The position numbers and the translations under genes were made by a program. From the NCBI GenBank assembly GCA_026418275.1, contig JAOABQ010000101.1, forward strand, positions 1 to 50,268: a stretch of DNA of 50,268 nt, given 5' to 3'. The DNA comes from Clostridia bacterium (GTDB lineage: Bacteria; Bacillota; Clostridia; Acetivibrionales; DSM-2933). Each line of letters begins with the position of its first letter. The first letter of the stretch is position 1. The notes under the pieces are model-generated. The model worked only from the letters and a program-made list of their open reading frames with translations. It searched no databases and was not told where the DNA came from. This document shows positions 17,726 through 25,582 of the stretch, one piece after another.

Positions 17726-19498
17726 CTATTTATTATTTATTATACAAGCAGCTGCCAAATCGTTAGCCGCTTTCATTCCACTATGCAAAGCCCCCTGCAT
17801 CCAGCGGTGAACCGCCGAAATATGATCTCCTGCCATAAACACCCGGTTGTCGTACTCAGGCAGTGCCATTGCGTATGAAAACAATCTTTTTTGTTCCGGT
17901 GTAAAAAAGCAAAGTCCTCCCCTTGCCCAAGGCTCTCTGTTCCAGTCCACAGTTTTGGTGTCCAACACGATTTTATCAAGATAGCCCTTTGGAAGTCCAT
18001 GAACCTGTTCTACTTCACGTTTAATCTCATCGTCACAAATATCCGGACTAAGATTTCCCAATCTTACCGCATCCAGGCTGTAATTATAGGATCCAATCAT
18101 GACACCCGGTTCTGATGCCAGGTTTTTTTGCGCCTGCGTTGAAAGATAAAGCTTATGATAAGGATAACTCCTGTACATCATGGTTGTTTGATTTTTGCAA
18201 AATGAAGCATGGTCAGAAGGATACCATAATGAAGTTATGGGAAGATCGGTCAAGGAACCTCCCCCAATGATCTGTTCATCCGGTCCTCCCTCCTCCCAAA
18301 AACGCTTACTGCAAAACATCAGGGATTTCATGGAATCGATATAATTTACTTCCTTTATCGCTTGCATTTTTAAGCTGCTGAAAAGAGGGTTTATATCTAC
18401 ATTTCGCAGAGTAGAAAATGGTATTGCGCAGACAACATAATCAAAAACCTCAAAACGATCTCTTTTATTTTCTTTATTGCTAAACTTGAGTGTGACTTTT
18501 CCGGCTGCAGGTTCTCTATGAATTCCTGTAATCCAGTTTCCATGCATCATGATTACTTTTCCAAGGAGATGAACAGGAATATGGGGATAATCATTCATCG
18601 GATAGTTATTTTTGAGAGAGTAGTAAAATGCGTATGGAAGCCTTGAGGTTCCTCCGGGAATCTCGTATAAGAATGAGAGATTGGCAGGGTAGTTAGCCTG
18701 CGCTATATCGATATAGCTGTTGTACAAGTTCTCACCCGGCAACGGAGCCATGCTTGAAATAAGGTTGATTCCCCCCTGGCTCAATAAAGACCGCTCCATA
18801 ATCCGTCTATTGCTTTGAAAGTCCCAGTAAAGTATGTACGGATTATAAATGGGCTTTACTTGCAAAAGTTCACTCCGCTTTATGGCATCAGCACATAGCA
18901 GCGGGCTTTCAAGCCCATAATAGACAAGCTGCTGCCAGGGAGTTACCCTTTCCCAGTCCTTTAACTGGTATTTAGGGTATATATTCATCATCACATTTTT
19001 ACCTTGGGCATCATTTCTGACACGTGTATTTTTCAGGTAAATAAAGGTGTTTTCATTAAACTGTATAAAGGGTCTTGTGGGGAGCTTAAAAAGGTTAATA
19101 TAATGCCAAACTGTTTCATGGGATACAGGTATGCGCATAGATCCAAGCTCACCGTATAAGGGTGTTTCCTTATCAAAGTAATACGTATATACCCTGCCTC
19201 CTACCCGAGACTCCTCTGCCTCGAATAGGGTAATATCCGCCCCTGTCTTTCTAAGCTCGAAAGCAGCTGACAGTCCTGCCAGCCCGGCACCGATGATCCC
19301 AACCCGTATTCCCTTAAGACTTCCGGGAGATACTATGGTCGTAATATCAGCAGGTGGAGACATAAGCCTTTTTATGTATTCAAAATCTTCCGGCCTGCCT
19401 CTCTGGTTTAATGCGTACTGCTCCAGCATATACCGGTCAAAATCACCGGGATTGCACGGCTGTGGCGGATAAAATGACGATAAACTGTTTACATTCAT
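17726..19498 (-). CDS. Flavin monoamine / L-amino acid oxidase family protein
   Basis: 590 aa, no signal peptide. The Rossmann FAD motif is VGIIGAGLAGLSAAFELRKTG followed by LFEAEESRVGGRV (residues about 65-105), and the family's GELGSMRIP segment comes right after. The C-terminus carries VFMAGDHISAVHRWMQGAL, the FAD-contacting 'aGdhis...gwm.GAl.SG' motif of L-amino acid and tryptophan monooxygenase-type oxidases. The first 60 residues (with PPQPCNPGDFDRYMLEQYAL) are a plausible extra helical lid. Such enzymes need oxygen, odd for an anaerobe, so oxygen scavenging or a role in secondary metabolism is possible; the substrate cannot be inferred. It stands alone with its own terminator, in line with the CrtI-like gene upstream. 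Confidence 0.85.
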   Translation of the reverse strand: MNVNSLSSFYPPQPCNPGDFDRYMLEQYALNQRGRPEDFEYIKRLMSPPADITTIVSPGSLKGIRVGIIGAGLAGLSAAFELRKTGADITLFEAEESRVGGRVYTYYFDKETPLYGELGSMRIPVSHETVWHYINLFKLPTRPFIQFNENTFIYLKNTRVRNDAQGKNVMMNIYPKYQLKDWERVTPWQQLVYYGLESPLLCADAIKRSELLQVKPIYNPYILYWDFQSNRRIMERSLLSQGGINLISSMAPLPGENLYNSYIDIAQANYPANLSFLYEIPGGTSRLPYAFYYSLKNNYPMNDYPHIPVHLLGKVIMMHGNWITGIHREPAAGKVTLKFSNKENKRDRFEVFDYVVCAIPFSTLRNVDINPLFSSLKMQAIKEVNYIDSMKSLMFCSKRFWEEGGPDEQIIGGGSLTDLPITSLWYPSDHASFCKNQTTMMYRSYPYHKLYLSTQAQKNLASEPGVMIGSYNYSLDAVRLGNLSPDICDDEIKREVEQVHGLPKGYLDKIVLDTKTVDWNREPWARGGLCFFTPEQKRLFSYAMALPEYDNRVFMAGDHISAVHRWMQGALHSGMKAANDLAAACIINNK

Positions 19499-19620
19499 AT
19501 TTATTTTTAACTCCTTTTTAAAACTGGTATGGTATTCAATGACATGAAATCTACTATATAAATATGAATTTCGCTATGGAAAGGTACTTTAACAGATGAA
19601 CAACAAATCAAAATAAAATA

Positions 19621-19651
19621 CGCCGGTGGGATTCATATTCCCTAACCGGCG
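19621..19651 (-). terminator. Terminator of the CrtI-like gene
   Basis: CGCCGGT (19621-19627) pairs with ACCGGCG (19645-19651), reinforced by GGG/CCC inside; on the minus strand a TATTTTATTTT run follows. Confidence 0.7.
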
Positions 19652-19673
19652 CACCATCTACCCTTTTAACTTT

Positions 19674-21167
19674 TTATGTTTTTTTAGCGACAAATTTTTT
19701 CCCATCATCTTTGCATATCCGCATTAAGCTCCATCTTCCGGTTATGACACCCACAGGAACTCCGCCGGAGGAATTTGCCCACTGACCGGCCAAATAGAAA
19801 TTTTTGAGTTTAGGCAGTTTGCCGGGCACTTTCAGTCTGGGCTTTTGGGGAGTGGTCATCCAACTCATGTAGACACCCTTCCAAGTCCCTGTATACCGGG
19901 TGTAAGTAAATGGAGTGGATACATCCACAACCTCTACCTTTCCTTTTGCATAGGGAAAACGTTCCTCAAAAACCCGTATGTATTCGTCTGCAATGATCTT
20001 CTTCTGCGCATTGTAGGCATTTTTGTCTTCCCTATATAGTTTCTCCCAATATTCATAATCAGAATAGAGAAGAGAGGTAACCGAAGACTTTCCTTCCGGT
20101 GCCATGGAAGGATCATAGCAATAATGTCTGAAGGTGAAATAGCTGTTCTCTATTCCTCCTACATTAAAGGGCTTTTCAAGCTTCACACCTAAAGCAGAAG
20201 GCTCCTTTGACAGGTCACAGGCAACACCCAAAGATACCTGAACCGAAGTTGGTGCCAATGGAATTTCCCTGTACAGAGATTGGATATTGTCATCCAAATA
20301 TCTCCCGTCCAGCATCTTAAAAATAGTTGAATGTCCGTCTGCTGCCGAAATCACGTAGTCGGCAAAATGCTTTGATCCGTCATTGAGCTGAATTCCAACT
20401 GCTTTATGATCTTCTACTAGAATTTTTTCAACCTTTGTGCTGTAGTTTATTTTTCCACCCAGCTTCAAGTAGCTTTTTTCAATTGCACGGGCAAACTCCA
20501 ATGACCCTCCCATTGGCCAGCCCGCATCTTTATTGGCATAGGTAGCCAGCACCATGACAAACACAAAGAGTGTATATTCTCTTGGCATGATTCCCGGAAG
20601 CGCTTCCTTTAAAAAAGGATTCTTCAGCTTGTCAACATATTGTCCGATACTGATTTTATTTAATTTCGCAAAATCTTTAAGCATTGGTCCCATCTTTACA
20701 AGCATTTTAACCGTATCCGAAAAACCATACATATCCTCAGGTTTATCCATTGACATTTTCATGTTCATAAATTTTCTTACTGCACCCGTTAGTTCCCTTA
20801 TAGCTATCGAATCCTCAGGAGCCGTTTCTAAAAGCTGCTCCTCAAGCTTGTCAATGTCGGCATAAAGGGTGAGCTTTCTTCCTTCTCTGTCTTCCATTTG
20901 TATTTGCATATCGTGTTGATGAAAGCGTAAGCCATGCAGCGCACCGATTTCATCCCAATACTTAAAAAATAAAGTGTCCTGCCTTGTACCCATCAGCCAA
21001 TGCAGGCAGCCGTCAAAGGTGTATCCTTTCCTGTTCCAAGCTGTACATAACCCGCCAGGAATATTATGCATCTCATAAATTTCAGTTTCATACCCGTTTA
21101 TCTGCCCGTAGCAGCCCGCTGAAAGGCCTGCAATACCGGCACCAATAATTGCTACTTTTTTTGACAT
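19674..21167 (-). CDS. Phytoene desaturase-like (CrtI family) FAD oxidoreductase
   Basis: 497 aa. The FAD motif KVAIIGAGIAGLSAGCYGQI at residues 4-23 leads to YEMHNIPGGLCTAWNRKGYT and FDGCLHWLMG, the 'GG.....r.Gy.fD.G...l.G' signature of CrtI/retinol saturase-like enzymes. The middle contains GGSLEFARAIEKSYLKLGGK, the 'GG...l...l......GG.i' substrate-domain motif, and the end has FYLAGQWANSSGGVPVGVIT, the second FAD contact. No CrtB or CrtE gene is near, so carotenoid synthesis is not supported here; other clostridial members act on unknown lipids or polyenes. It reads in the same direction as the amine oxidase, 175 bp upstream of it, but a terminator separates them. Confidence 0.85.
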   Translation of the reverse strand: MSKKVAIIGAGIAGLSAGCYGQINGYETEIYEMHNIPGGLCTAWNRKGYTFDGCLHWLMGTRQDTLFFKYWDEIGALHGLRFHQHDMQIQMEDREGRKLTLYADIDKLEEQLLETAPEDSIAIRELTGAVRKFMNMKMSMDKPEDMYGFSDTVKMLVKMGPMLKDFAKLNKISIGQYVDKLKNPFLKEALPGIMPREYTLFVFVMVLATYANKDAGWPMGGSLEFARAIEKSYLKLGGKINYSTKVEKILVEDHKAVGIQLNDGSKHFADYVISAADGHSTIFKMLDGRYLDDNIQSLYREIPLAPTSVQVSLGVACDLSKEPSALGVKLEKPFNVGGIENSYFTFRHYCYDPSMAPEGKSSVTSLLYSDYEYWEKLYREDKNAYNAQKKIIADEYIRVFEERFPYAKGKVEVVDVSTPFTYTRYTGTWKGVYMSWMTTPQKPRLKVPGKLPKLKNFYLAGQWANSSGGVPVGVITGRWSLMRICKDDGKKFVAKKT

Positions 21168-21520
21168 TCGGTCACTTCCTTCTACAAAAAATATATTTGC
21201 ACTTTCAAGCTCATATTGTCTTTAGTTTTATAATTAGGTCCCCTTAAAAACCAGATCTCTCATTGTCAACCTGCTGCATATGAATACTTCATCAAACCGT
21301 ATTGAATATCTTAACTGATTGCAGTTTGCTGCCGCAAACACTTGGGGGGTCAGAAAAATATTAAACCTTATCAATGTAACCCTAAATAAAATATTATTCT
21401 GTTACCTCAATTATACCTGAAACAATATAAAGCTTCATCCTTTTTGTAAAAACATGATCTAATGCTGGTCAACCAAATGTCGGTGCAATCTATACCCGGT
21501 AATCTAAACAAATTGATTTT
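21168..21520. other. Intergenic region without a recognised gene
   Basis: 353 bases between two minus-strand genes, holding the 5' region of the CrtI-like gene. On the minus strand a TTGACA box occurs near 21267, but no -10 at standard distance. Nothing else was recognised. Confidence 0.4.
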
Positions 21521-21982
21521 TTATAGGTATCTGATATTTCTGAATTCGGTTATCTCAAACCATCGGTTTGCAAAGGCAGCGAGTTTGCTTCTTTCAGAAA
21601 GCTTGAAGGTCTTATAATGAGCCTTGAACGCATCAAAATCTTCCTGGGAACTAAGTTTTATTGCAAACCCCATCATATTCACCGCCGGGCAGCCGTCATA
21701 TCTATATTTTTCAATGGTTATAATGTCGTTAAGCCTTGCATCTCTTATATATGCTACCATATTAAAGTGAAGATCAATGATATTGAAATCATCCGGGAAT
21801 TCATAGGATTCACCTTTTATAGGCACCATCTCCCCCACTTGATAAATTTTTGCGTTTACCGGATGCGGTTTTATTAAGCCTTCCGGAATCACAAAATAAT
21901 ATTCATCAAAGCAAGCGGTTATCATCACTAAATCATCTTTAACCAGTTTACTTACTACCTGTTTCGCATTTTCGTTTTCCAT
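21521..21982 (-). CDS. Uncharacterised protein of the Crp/Fnr-type regulon, 153 aa
   Basis: The frame is open further upstream, but AGGAGG eight bases before ATG 21982 (MENENAKQVV) fixes the start. It has no signal peptide or membrane helix. The sequence is well ordered (LVMITACFDEYYFVIPEGLI, then FNIIDLHFNMVAYIRDARLN, CPAVNMMGFAIKLSSQEDFD) and ends in FANRWFEITEFRNIRYL. I do not recognise the family; a small alpha/beta sensor or flavodoxin-like binding fold cannot be excluded. A perfect-armed Crp/Fnr-type operator (22078-22093) lies 96 bp upstream of the start, linking it to the same control as the DUF438-hemerythrin and cooS operons. Confidence 0.7.
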   Translation of the reverse strand: MENENAKQVVSKLVKDDLVMITACFDEYYFVIPEGLIKPHPVNAKIYQVGEMVPIKGESYEFPDDFNIIDLHFNMVAYIRDARLNDIITIEKYRYDGCPAVNMMGFAIKLSSQEDFDAFKAHYKTFKLSERSKLAAFANRWFEITEFRNIRYL

Positions 21983-22077
21983 TATAAATAGCCTCCTGAC
22001 TCCTTTATTGTACGCGCATATACTCCTTAAACATGATAAAAATTTTGTAGATTTTATCACAACCCGGAGACAAAATA

Positions 22078-22093
22078 TGTGATTGCGATCACA
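22078..22093 (-). promoter_or_regulatory. Crp/Fnr-family operator (site 1)
   Basis: TGTGATTGCGATCACA: arms TGTGAT and ATCACA are perfect inverted repeats, fitting TGTGA-N6-TCACA. It precedes the 153-aa gene and resembles sites 23748-23763 and 25501-25516. Confidence 0.75.
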
Positions 22094-22115
22094 ATTTCAA
22101 AATGCACTCAAAAAA

Positions 22116-22147
22116 CCGGAGTACATGACTAAAATTAAATACTCCGG
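22116..22147 (-). terminator. Terminator after the DUF438 operon
   Basis: CCGGAGTA (22116-22123) pairs with TACTCCGG (22140-22147); a TTTTTT tail follows on the minus strand, and CTTTTTATTTTTT on the plus strand, so it may work both ways. Confidence 0.8.
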
Positions 22148-22203
22148 CTTTTTATTTTTTCTGATGAAACCAGCATTTCCGTTAAAACTTTATCATATTC
22201 TTA

Positions 22204-23430
22204 CTAAGACAAAAGTCTTTTTTCACCTGTCAGCTCCTGAATGGGTTTGATGTTTTGTGTAACTTCCAAAGTACCAAGAAATTCATTCTTTTCATTTCTA
22301 ACAGCAAAATACCTTATATAAACAAACTGGTCTCCCATTTTAATCCAAAAGTCTTCATGATCTTTTTTTCCGGATTTCAAATCCTCAACAATCTTTTCAA
22401 CAATATGAACGCTGGCAGGAGGATGACAATTCTGCACCTGTCTTCCGATAATGGCTTTTGTTCTTGGAAATATCCTTTCCTTTCCCTGGGAAAAATACTT
22501 CACTGCCCCCTCCTTATCAACAAAGGATATATCGATGGGCAAAGTATTAAGAATGTTGCTTATTTCTTCCGGAGATAAAATCCCGGTCTCAAAATGGATA
22601 TACCCGTTGTTTGAATCCTCCTTGCCTTTTTCCAGCTCCCTTTCTTCAACATTGACCTTGGAAGGTTTCCATTTCCCTTTGGGCTCTATCAGGGAGTACC
22701 CGAGTTCATCACTTTCTTCAGCGATTTTCTGCCACTCATCCTCTGCCAGTGTCTCTAAAACCATTGGAAATAGGATGTTTTCTTCCTTGAAAATCATATC
22801 CGTAACCTTTGTGACAGCCTCACTTACTTTGTTGGATACCCCACTTGGATCTCCATTGTAATTTGCAATAAGATTCCTTCCTTCTTTGATTAATGCCCTT
22901 ATTTCGTCATCAACACCCCACATTACCTTGGGAGGAGCAGTAATTCCGTATTTCTCCATGAAAGGAAAGAGCAAATTTTCCTTTCTCAAATAATGCTTGT
23001 CTATTTCCCACAGCGATCTGAAATCCTCTGACAGTTTATTTAAATTTTCTTGGCTTCCATCAGCCTTAAAAGACTCCAGGTGGGGGGTGATTTTTTCACT
23101 GATCAGCTTTTCAATTTCCCTGTTTTCGAGTTTGAATGTATGGACAGGATGCCCGGGAATCTCTTCAGGCTTTTGGGGCCTGTGTATTTCTTCAATTGAT
23201 CCCTTAAAAACAGCTGCATGCACATCGCATAGGCGCTGGATTTCTTCTATAGGCATCCCGTCCATGATTAGCCCTTGCTCCATTTGGGAAATCTCGGTAG
23301 GTGAAATACCTTGGATAAGCTCTTCGAAGCGTGGTTTAATATCCTCCACACTTTTGCCCTGATGGAGCTCTGTGATTAACCCTTTCAAGACTTGCTGCCT
23401 GTATTCACGGTTATTAATATATTCACTCAT
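22204..23430 (-). CDS. DUF438-hemerythrin-PAS protein
   Basis: 408 aa, three parts. Residues about 10-80 (VLKGLITELHQGKSVEDIKP and EISQMEQGLIMDGMP) are DUF438. Residues about 90-235 are a hemerythrin-like HHE bundle: HPVHTFKLENREIE (first His pair), EIDKHYLRKENLLFPFMEKY and IFKEENILFPMVLETL carry the usual H..rEe..lFp ligands. From about 285 a PAS domain follows (ISFVDKEGAVKYFSQGKERI, IGRQVQNCHPPASVHIVEKI, and a closing YIRYFAVRNEKNEFLGTLEV). Proteins with this plan bind oxygen or nitric oxide at a di-iron site and are linked to Fe-S repair and NO stress. It starts 12 bp after the DUF1858 gene and shares its Crp/Fnr operator. Confidence 0.88.
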   Translation of the reverse strand: MSEYINNREYRQQVLKGLITELHQGKSVEDIKPRFEELIQGISPTEISQMEQGLIMDGMPIEEIQRLCDVHAAVFKGSIEEIHRPQKPEEIPGHPVHTFKLENREIEKLISEKITPHLESFKADGSQENLNKLSEDFRSLWEIDKHYLRKENLLFPFMEKYGITAPPKVMWGVDDEIRALIKEGRNLIANYNGDPSGVSNKVSEAVTKVTDMIFKEENILFPMVLETLAEDEWQKIAEESDELGYSLIEPKGKWKPSKVNVEERELEKGKEDSNNGYIHFETGILSPEEISNILNTLPIDISFVDKEGAVKYFSQGKERIFPRTKAIIGRQVQNCHPPASVHIVEKIVEDLKSGKKDHEDFWIKMGDQFVYIRYFAVRNEKNEFLGTLEVTQNIKPIQELTGEKRLLS

Positions 23431-23442
23431 AAAGGCGCCTCC

Positions 23443-23670
23443 TCATTCTTTGATGCTATAGCCTCTTTTTATAAACTCTTCTTTTATTTTTTCCAATTCT
23501 ATGCCTTTCATAACCGCACCTTTGGGAATCGTCATAAAACGCCCTACCGTGTTAAGAGAAGCCTTATTGGCTATTTGTTCAAAACCGAGTTCCTTCATGA
23601 TTTCAATCACTTCATTGTCCTCTTTGCATACTTCGTATACCGTTTTAGAAAAATCAATGATTTTTGACAT
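23443..23670 (-). CDS. DUF1858 domain protein
   Basis: 75 aa from ATG 23670, chosen for GGAGG seven bases upstream over the longer open frame. KIIDFSKTVYEVCKEDNEVI, then ELGFEQIANKASLNTVGRFM and ending in a helix with KGIELEKIKEEFIKRGY, is the complete DUF1858 domain (the small helical fold also found in ScdA/RIC-type and hybrid-cluster associated proteins). It is commonly fused or adjacent to DUF438 and hemerythrin, as here: 12 bp separate it from the DUF438 gene. The operator at 23748-23763 lies 78 bp upstream. Confidence 0.85.
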   Translation of the reverse strand: MSKIIDFSKTVYEVCKEDNEVIEIMKELGFEQIANKASLNTVGRFMTIPKGAVMKGIELEKIKEEFIKRGYSIKE

Positions 23671-23747
23671 ATCTATTCCTCCAATGCTTTCTAAAATATA
23701 CATTCCTCATTTATGCTTTAATCATACATCCGATTGATTTAAAATTC

Positions 23748-23763
23748 TGTGACGCAAGTCATA
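23748..23763 (-). promoter_or_regulatory. Crp/Fnr-family operator (site 2)
   Basis: TGTGACGCAAGTCATA fits TGTGA-N6-TCACA with one mismatch (T for C). It lies upstream of the DUF1858-DUF438 operon, at a distance like those of sites 1 and 3. Confidence 0.6.
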
Positions 23764-23919
23764 ATTTTAAAAAAGCAATAAAAAAAGCCTTAAGAATAGT
23801 TATCAACCTAGCGCAACAAATTAATATATACAGAAATCATGATTAATATCTGTTGCACCTAACATAAAGCGATCTCTGCATGCTGCGGCAAGTGCTTGAG
23901 ATATTTCTATATTATTTGC

Positions 23920-24627
23920 TTATTCCCTTAATTCGTCCAAATTGAAAATCAATATTTTCTTATTCCCAATCATTTCAATCATCCCCTCATCCTGCAAAGC
24001 ACTTAGCTTTCTACTCACGGTTTCTCTTGCAGTACCGATATAGTTGGCTATTCCCTCCCGGCTTAAAGGAAGCTCAACAAGTACCCCTCTAGGATTTTTT
24101 CTTCCGTATCTTCCCGCAAAATCAAGCAAAACTGCATTGATCCGTGATTCAATACTTTTGGTGCCCATACTCTGCACGGTACTCTCAATTTTCTCCATAC
24201 GGATGCACAATTCTTCTATAACCTTAATTCCGATTTCCGGGTAATTCCGAAGGAGCTTTTGAAAATCCTTTTTATTGATCATGCAAATATGTGTAGCTTC
24301 CAATGCTTCCACATAAAATGTGGCTACCTGATTCCTTAAGAGGTTTTTCTCCCCGAAAAAGTCCCCCTCGGAAAAGATGTAAAGTATTTGTTCCTTTCCT
24401 TCTGAGGTATACTTAAACACTTTTACCTGTCCTTTATCAATAATGATTAAACTTTCAGGATAACTCCCTTCCATAATAATCAGTTCGCCTTTTTCATACT
24501 TCCTTTTGACAATTAAGTCAGCCACTCTGCTCAACTCTTCCAAGTTAAGACCGGAGAATATAGGTACCCTTTTCGCACATAACCTGTGTTGACAGTTTCC
24601 GCAAGTACACCCTGAAGTTTCATTCAA
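23920..24627 (-). CDS. Crp/Fnr family regulator with N-terminal cysteine cluster
   Basis: About 236 aa. A TTG at 24627 has GAGGTG six bases upstream; a GTG at 24636 is in frame but overlaps that Shine-Dalgarno sequence. The N-terminus CTCGNCQHRLC (CxCxxCx4C) recalls the Fe-S ligand set of Fnr. The cyclic-nucleotide-type beta-roll follows (RVPIFSGLNLEELSRVADLI, GKEQILYIFSEGDFFGEKNL), a dimer helix, then the Crp wHTH with LPLSREGIANYIGTARETVS as recognition region. It is probably translated from the same mRNA as the paralogue upstream (75 bp). Inference: it senses redox, NO or a gas ligand through a metal centre and acts at the TGTGA-type sites nearby. HcpR-like or CooA-like roles are alternatives; CooA heme ligands were not identified. 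Confidence 0.85.
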   Translation of the reverse strand: MNETSGCTCGNCQHRLCAKRVPIFSGLNLEELSRVADLIVKRKYEKGELIIMEGSYPESLIIIDKGQVKVFKYTSEGKEQILYIFSEGDFFGEKNLLRNQVATFYVEALEATHICMINKKDFQKLLRNYPEIGIKVIEELCIRMEKIESTVQSMGTKSIESRINAVLLDFAGRYGRKNPRGVLVELPLSREGIANYIGTARETVSRKLSALQDEGMIEMIGNKKILIFNLDELRE

Positions 24628-24701
24628 GTTAAACACCTCTTATCGATTATATAATCTATTTCATCATTTTTCTTTACCCCTTGAGCCCTCTCAATTTTGA
24701 A

Positions 24702-25412
24702 TTAAACTGAGTTTTCCAAGGCTTCCTCGTTTAAAATCAGCAGCTTTTTATTTCCAAGTATTTCTATTAATCCTTCATCCTTTAGTGAGGTAATCTTTCT
24801 GCTTACCGTCTCCCTTGCAACACCAATATAGTTTGCCATTTCCTCTCTACTCATGGGAAGCTCTATCAAAATCCCCTCCTGCTGCCTTCTTCCATATTTT
24901 TGTGCCAGTTCCAAAAGCATCATGTTTACACGGGAATCAACATCTTTTGGACTGATTTTTCTAAACATGGATTCCATCTTCTCAAGCCGGTCGCAAAGAA
25001 CATCCATAATTTTTATGCTTATACCGGGAAACTGAAGCAGCAGCTTTTGAAATTGATGTCTCTCAATAGTACACACAACCGTATTCTCCATAGCCTGTGC
25101 ATTATAATCGGCTGCCTTATCATGTATTAAATTCCTGGCTCCGAAAAAATCTCCATTGGTAAGGATATACATGATCTGTTCCTTCCCATCTTGGGAATGT
25201 CCGTAAATCTTTATTTTCCCTCTGCTGACGACAATAAAATTCTGGGGTATGCTCCCCTCCGAGATAATCAAAGTATTCTTTTCATACTTTTTTTGAACAA
25301 TCAAAGAAACAACCTGCTTTAGCTCCTCCTTTGTAAGGGACGAGAAAATGGGAACACGCCCGGCACATTCCATATGATTTTCAACCGTACAACTGCAGGT
25401 TTCCATTTCCAT
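24702..25412 (-). CDS. Crp/Fnr family regulator, second paralogue
   Basis: 236 aa from ATG 25412, preceded by GGAGG at seven bases; an upstream in-frame ATG at 25436 has no such site. The layout and length match the neighbour, and many segments are near-identical (RVPIFSSLTKEELKQVVSLI, GKEQIMYILTNGDFFGARNL, LPMSREEMANYIGVARETVS). The N-terminal cysteines differ: METCSCTVENHMEC (CxCx7C), so the sensing site may differ. It is divergent from cooS; the 170-bp gap holds Crp/Fnr site 3 and the Rex-type site, which could serve both directions. The two genes are a tandem duplication likely tuned to separate signals. Confidence 0.85.
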   Translation of the reverse strand: MEMETCSCTVENHMECAGRVPIFSSLTKEELKQVVSLIVQKKYEKNTLIISEGSIPQNFIVVSRGKIKIYGHSQDGKEQIMYILTNGDFFGARNLIHDKAADYNAQAMENTVVCTIERHQFQKLLLQFPGISIKIMDVLCDRLEKMESMFRKISPKDVDSRVNMMLLELAQKYGRRQQEGILIELPMSREEMANYIGVARETVSRKITSLKDEGLIEILGNKKLLILNEEALENSV

Positions 25413-25500
25413 TTTCAAACCTCCGCATTTAGGCATATTTAAAGGATATTTTACCCTCTTTGCAATTTGTCCAAACTAAAATTTTTACTTTTATGGATTT

Positions 25501-25516
25501 AGTGATTGGAATCACA
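25501..25516 (+). promoter_or_regulatory. Crp/Fnr-family operator (site 3)
   Basis: AGTGATTGGAATCACA: arms GTGAT and ATCAC, same 16-bp frame as sites 1 and 2, 67 bp upstream of the cooS start and 89 bp from the divergent regulator. Confidence 0.7.
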
Positions 25517-25525
25517 TACAACCAC

Positions 25526-25543
25526 TTGTTAATTTGTTAACAT
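25526..25543 (+). promoter_or_regulatory. Rex-type operator upstream of cooS
   Basis: TTGTTAATTTGTTAACAT matches the known Rex consensus TTGTTAA-N4-TTAACAA except for the last base. Rex releases DNA when the NADH/NAD ratio is high. It lies 40 bp upstream of cooS, nine bases after Crp/Fnr site 3. Confidence 0.75.
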
Positions 25544-25582
25544 AGTTTCATAAAACAAGTTTAGATTCGGAGGTATGAAACA

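Noticed and set aside
19674..21167. A carotenoid pathway based on the CrtI-like gene and the CrtC-like protein at 43336
   Set aside because: They are over 20 kb apart, no phytoene synthase is present, and both calls are only family-level.
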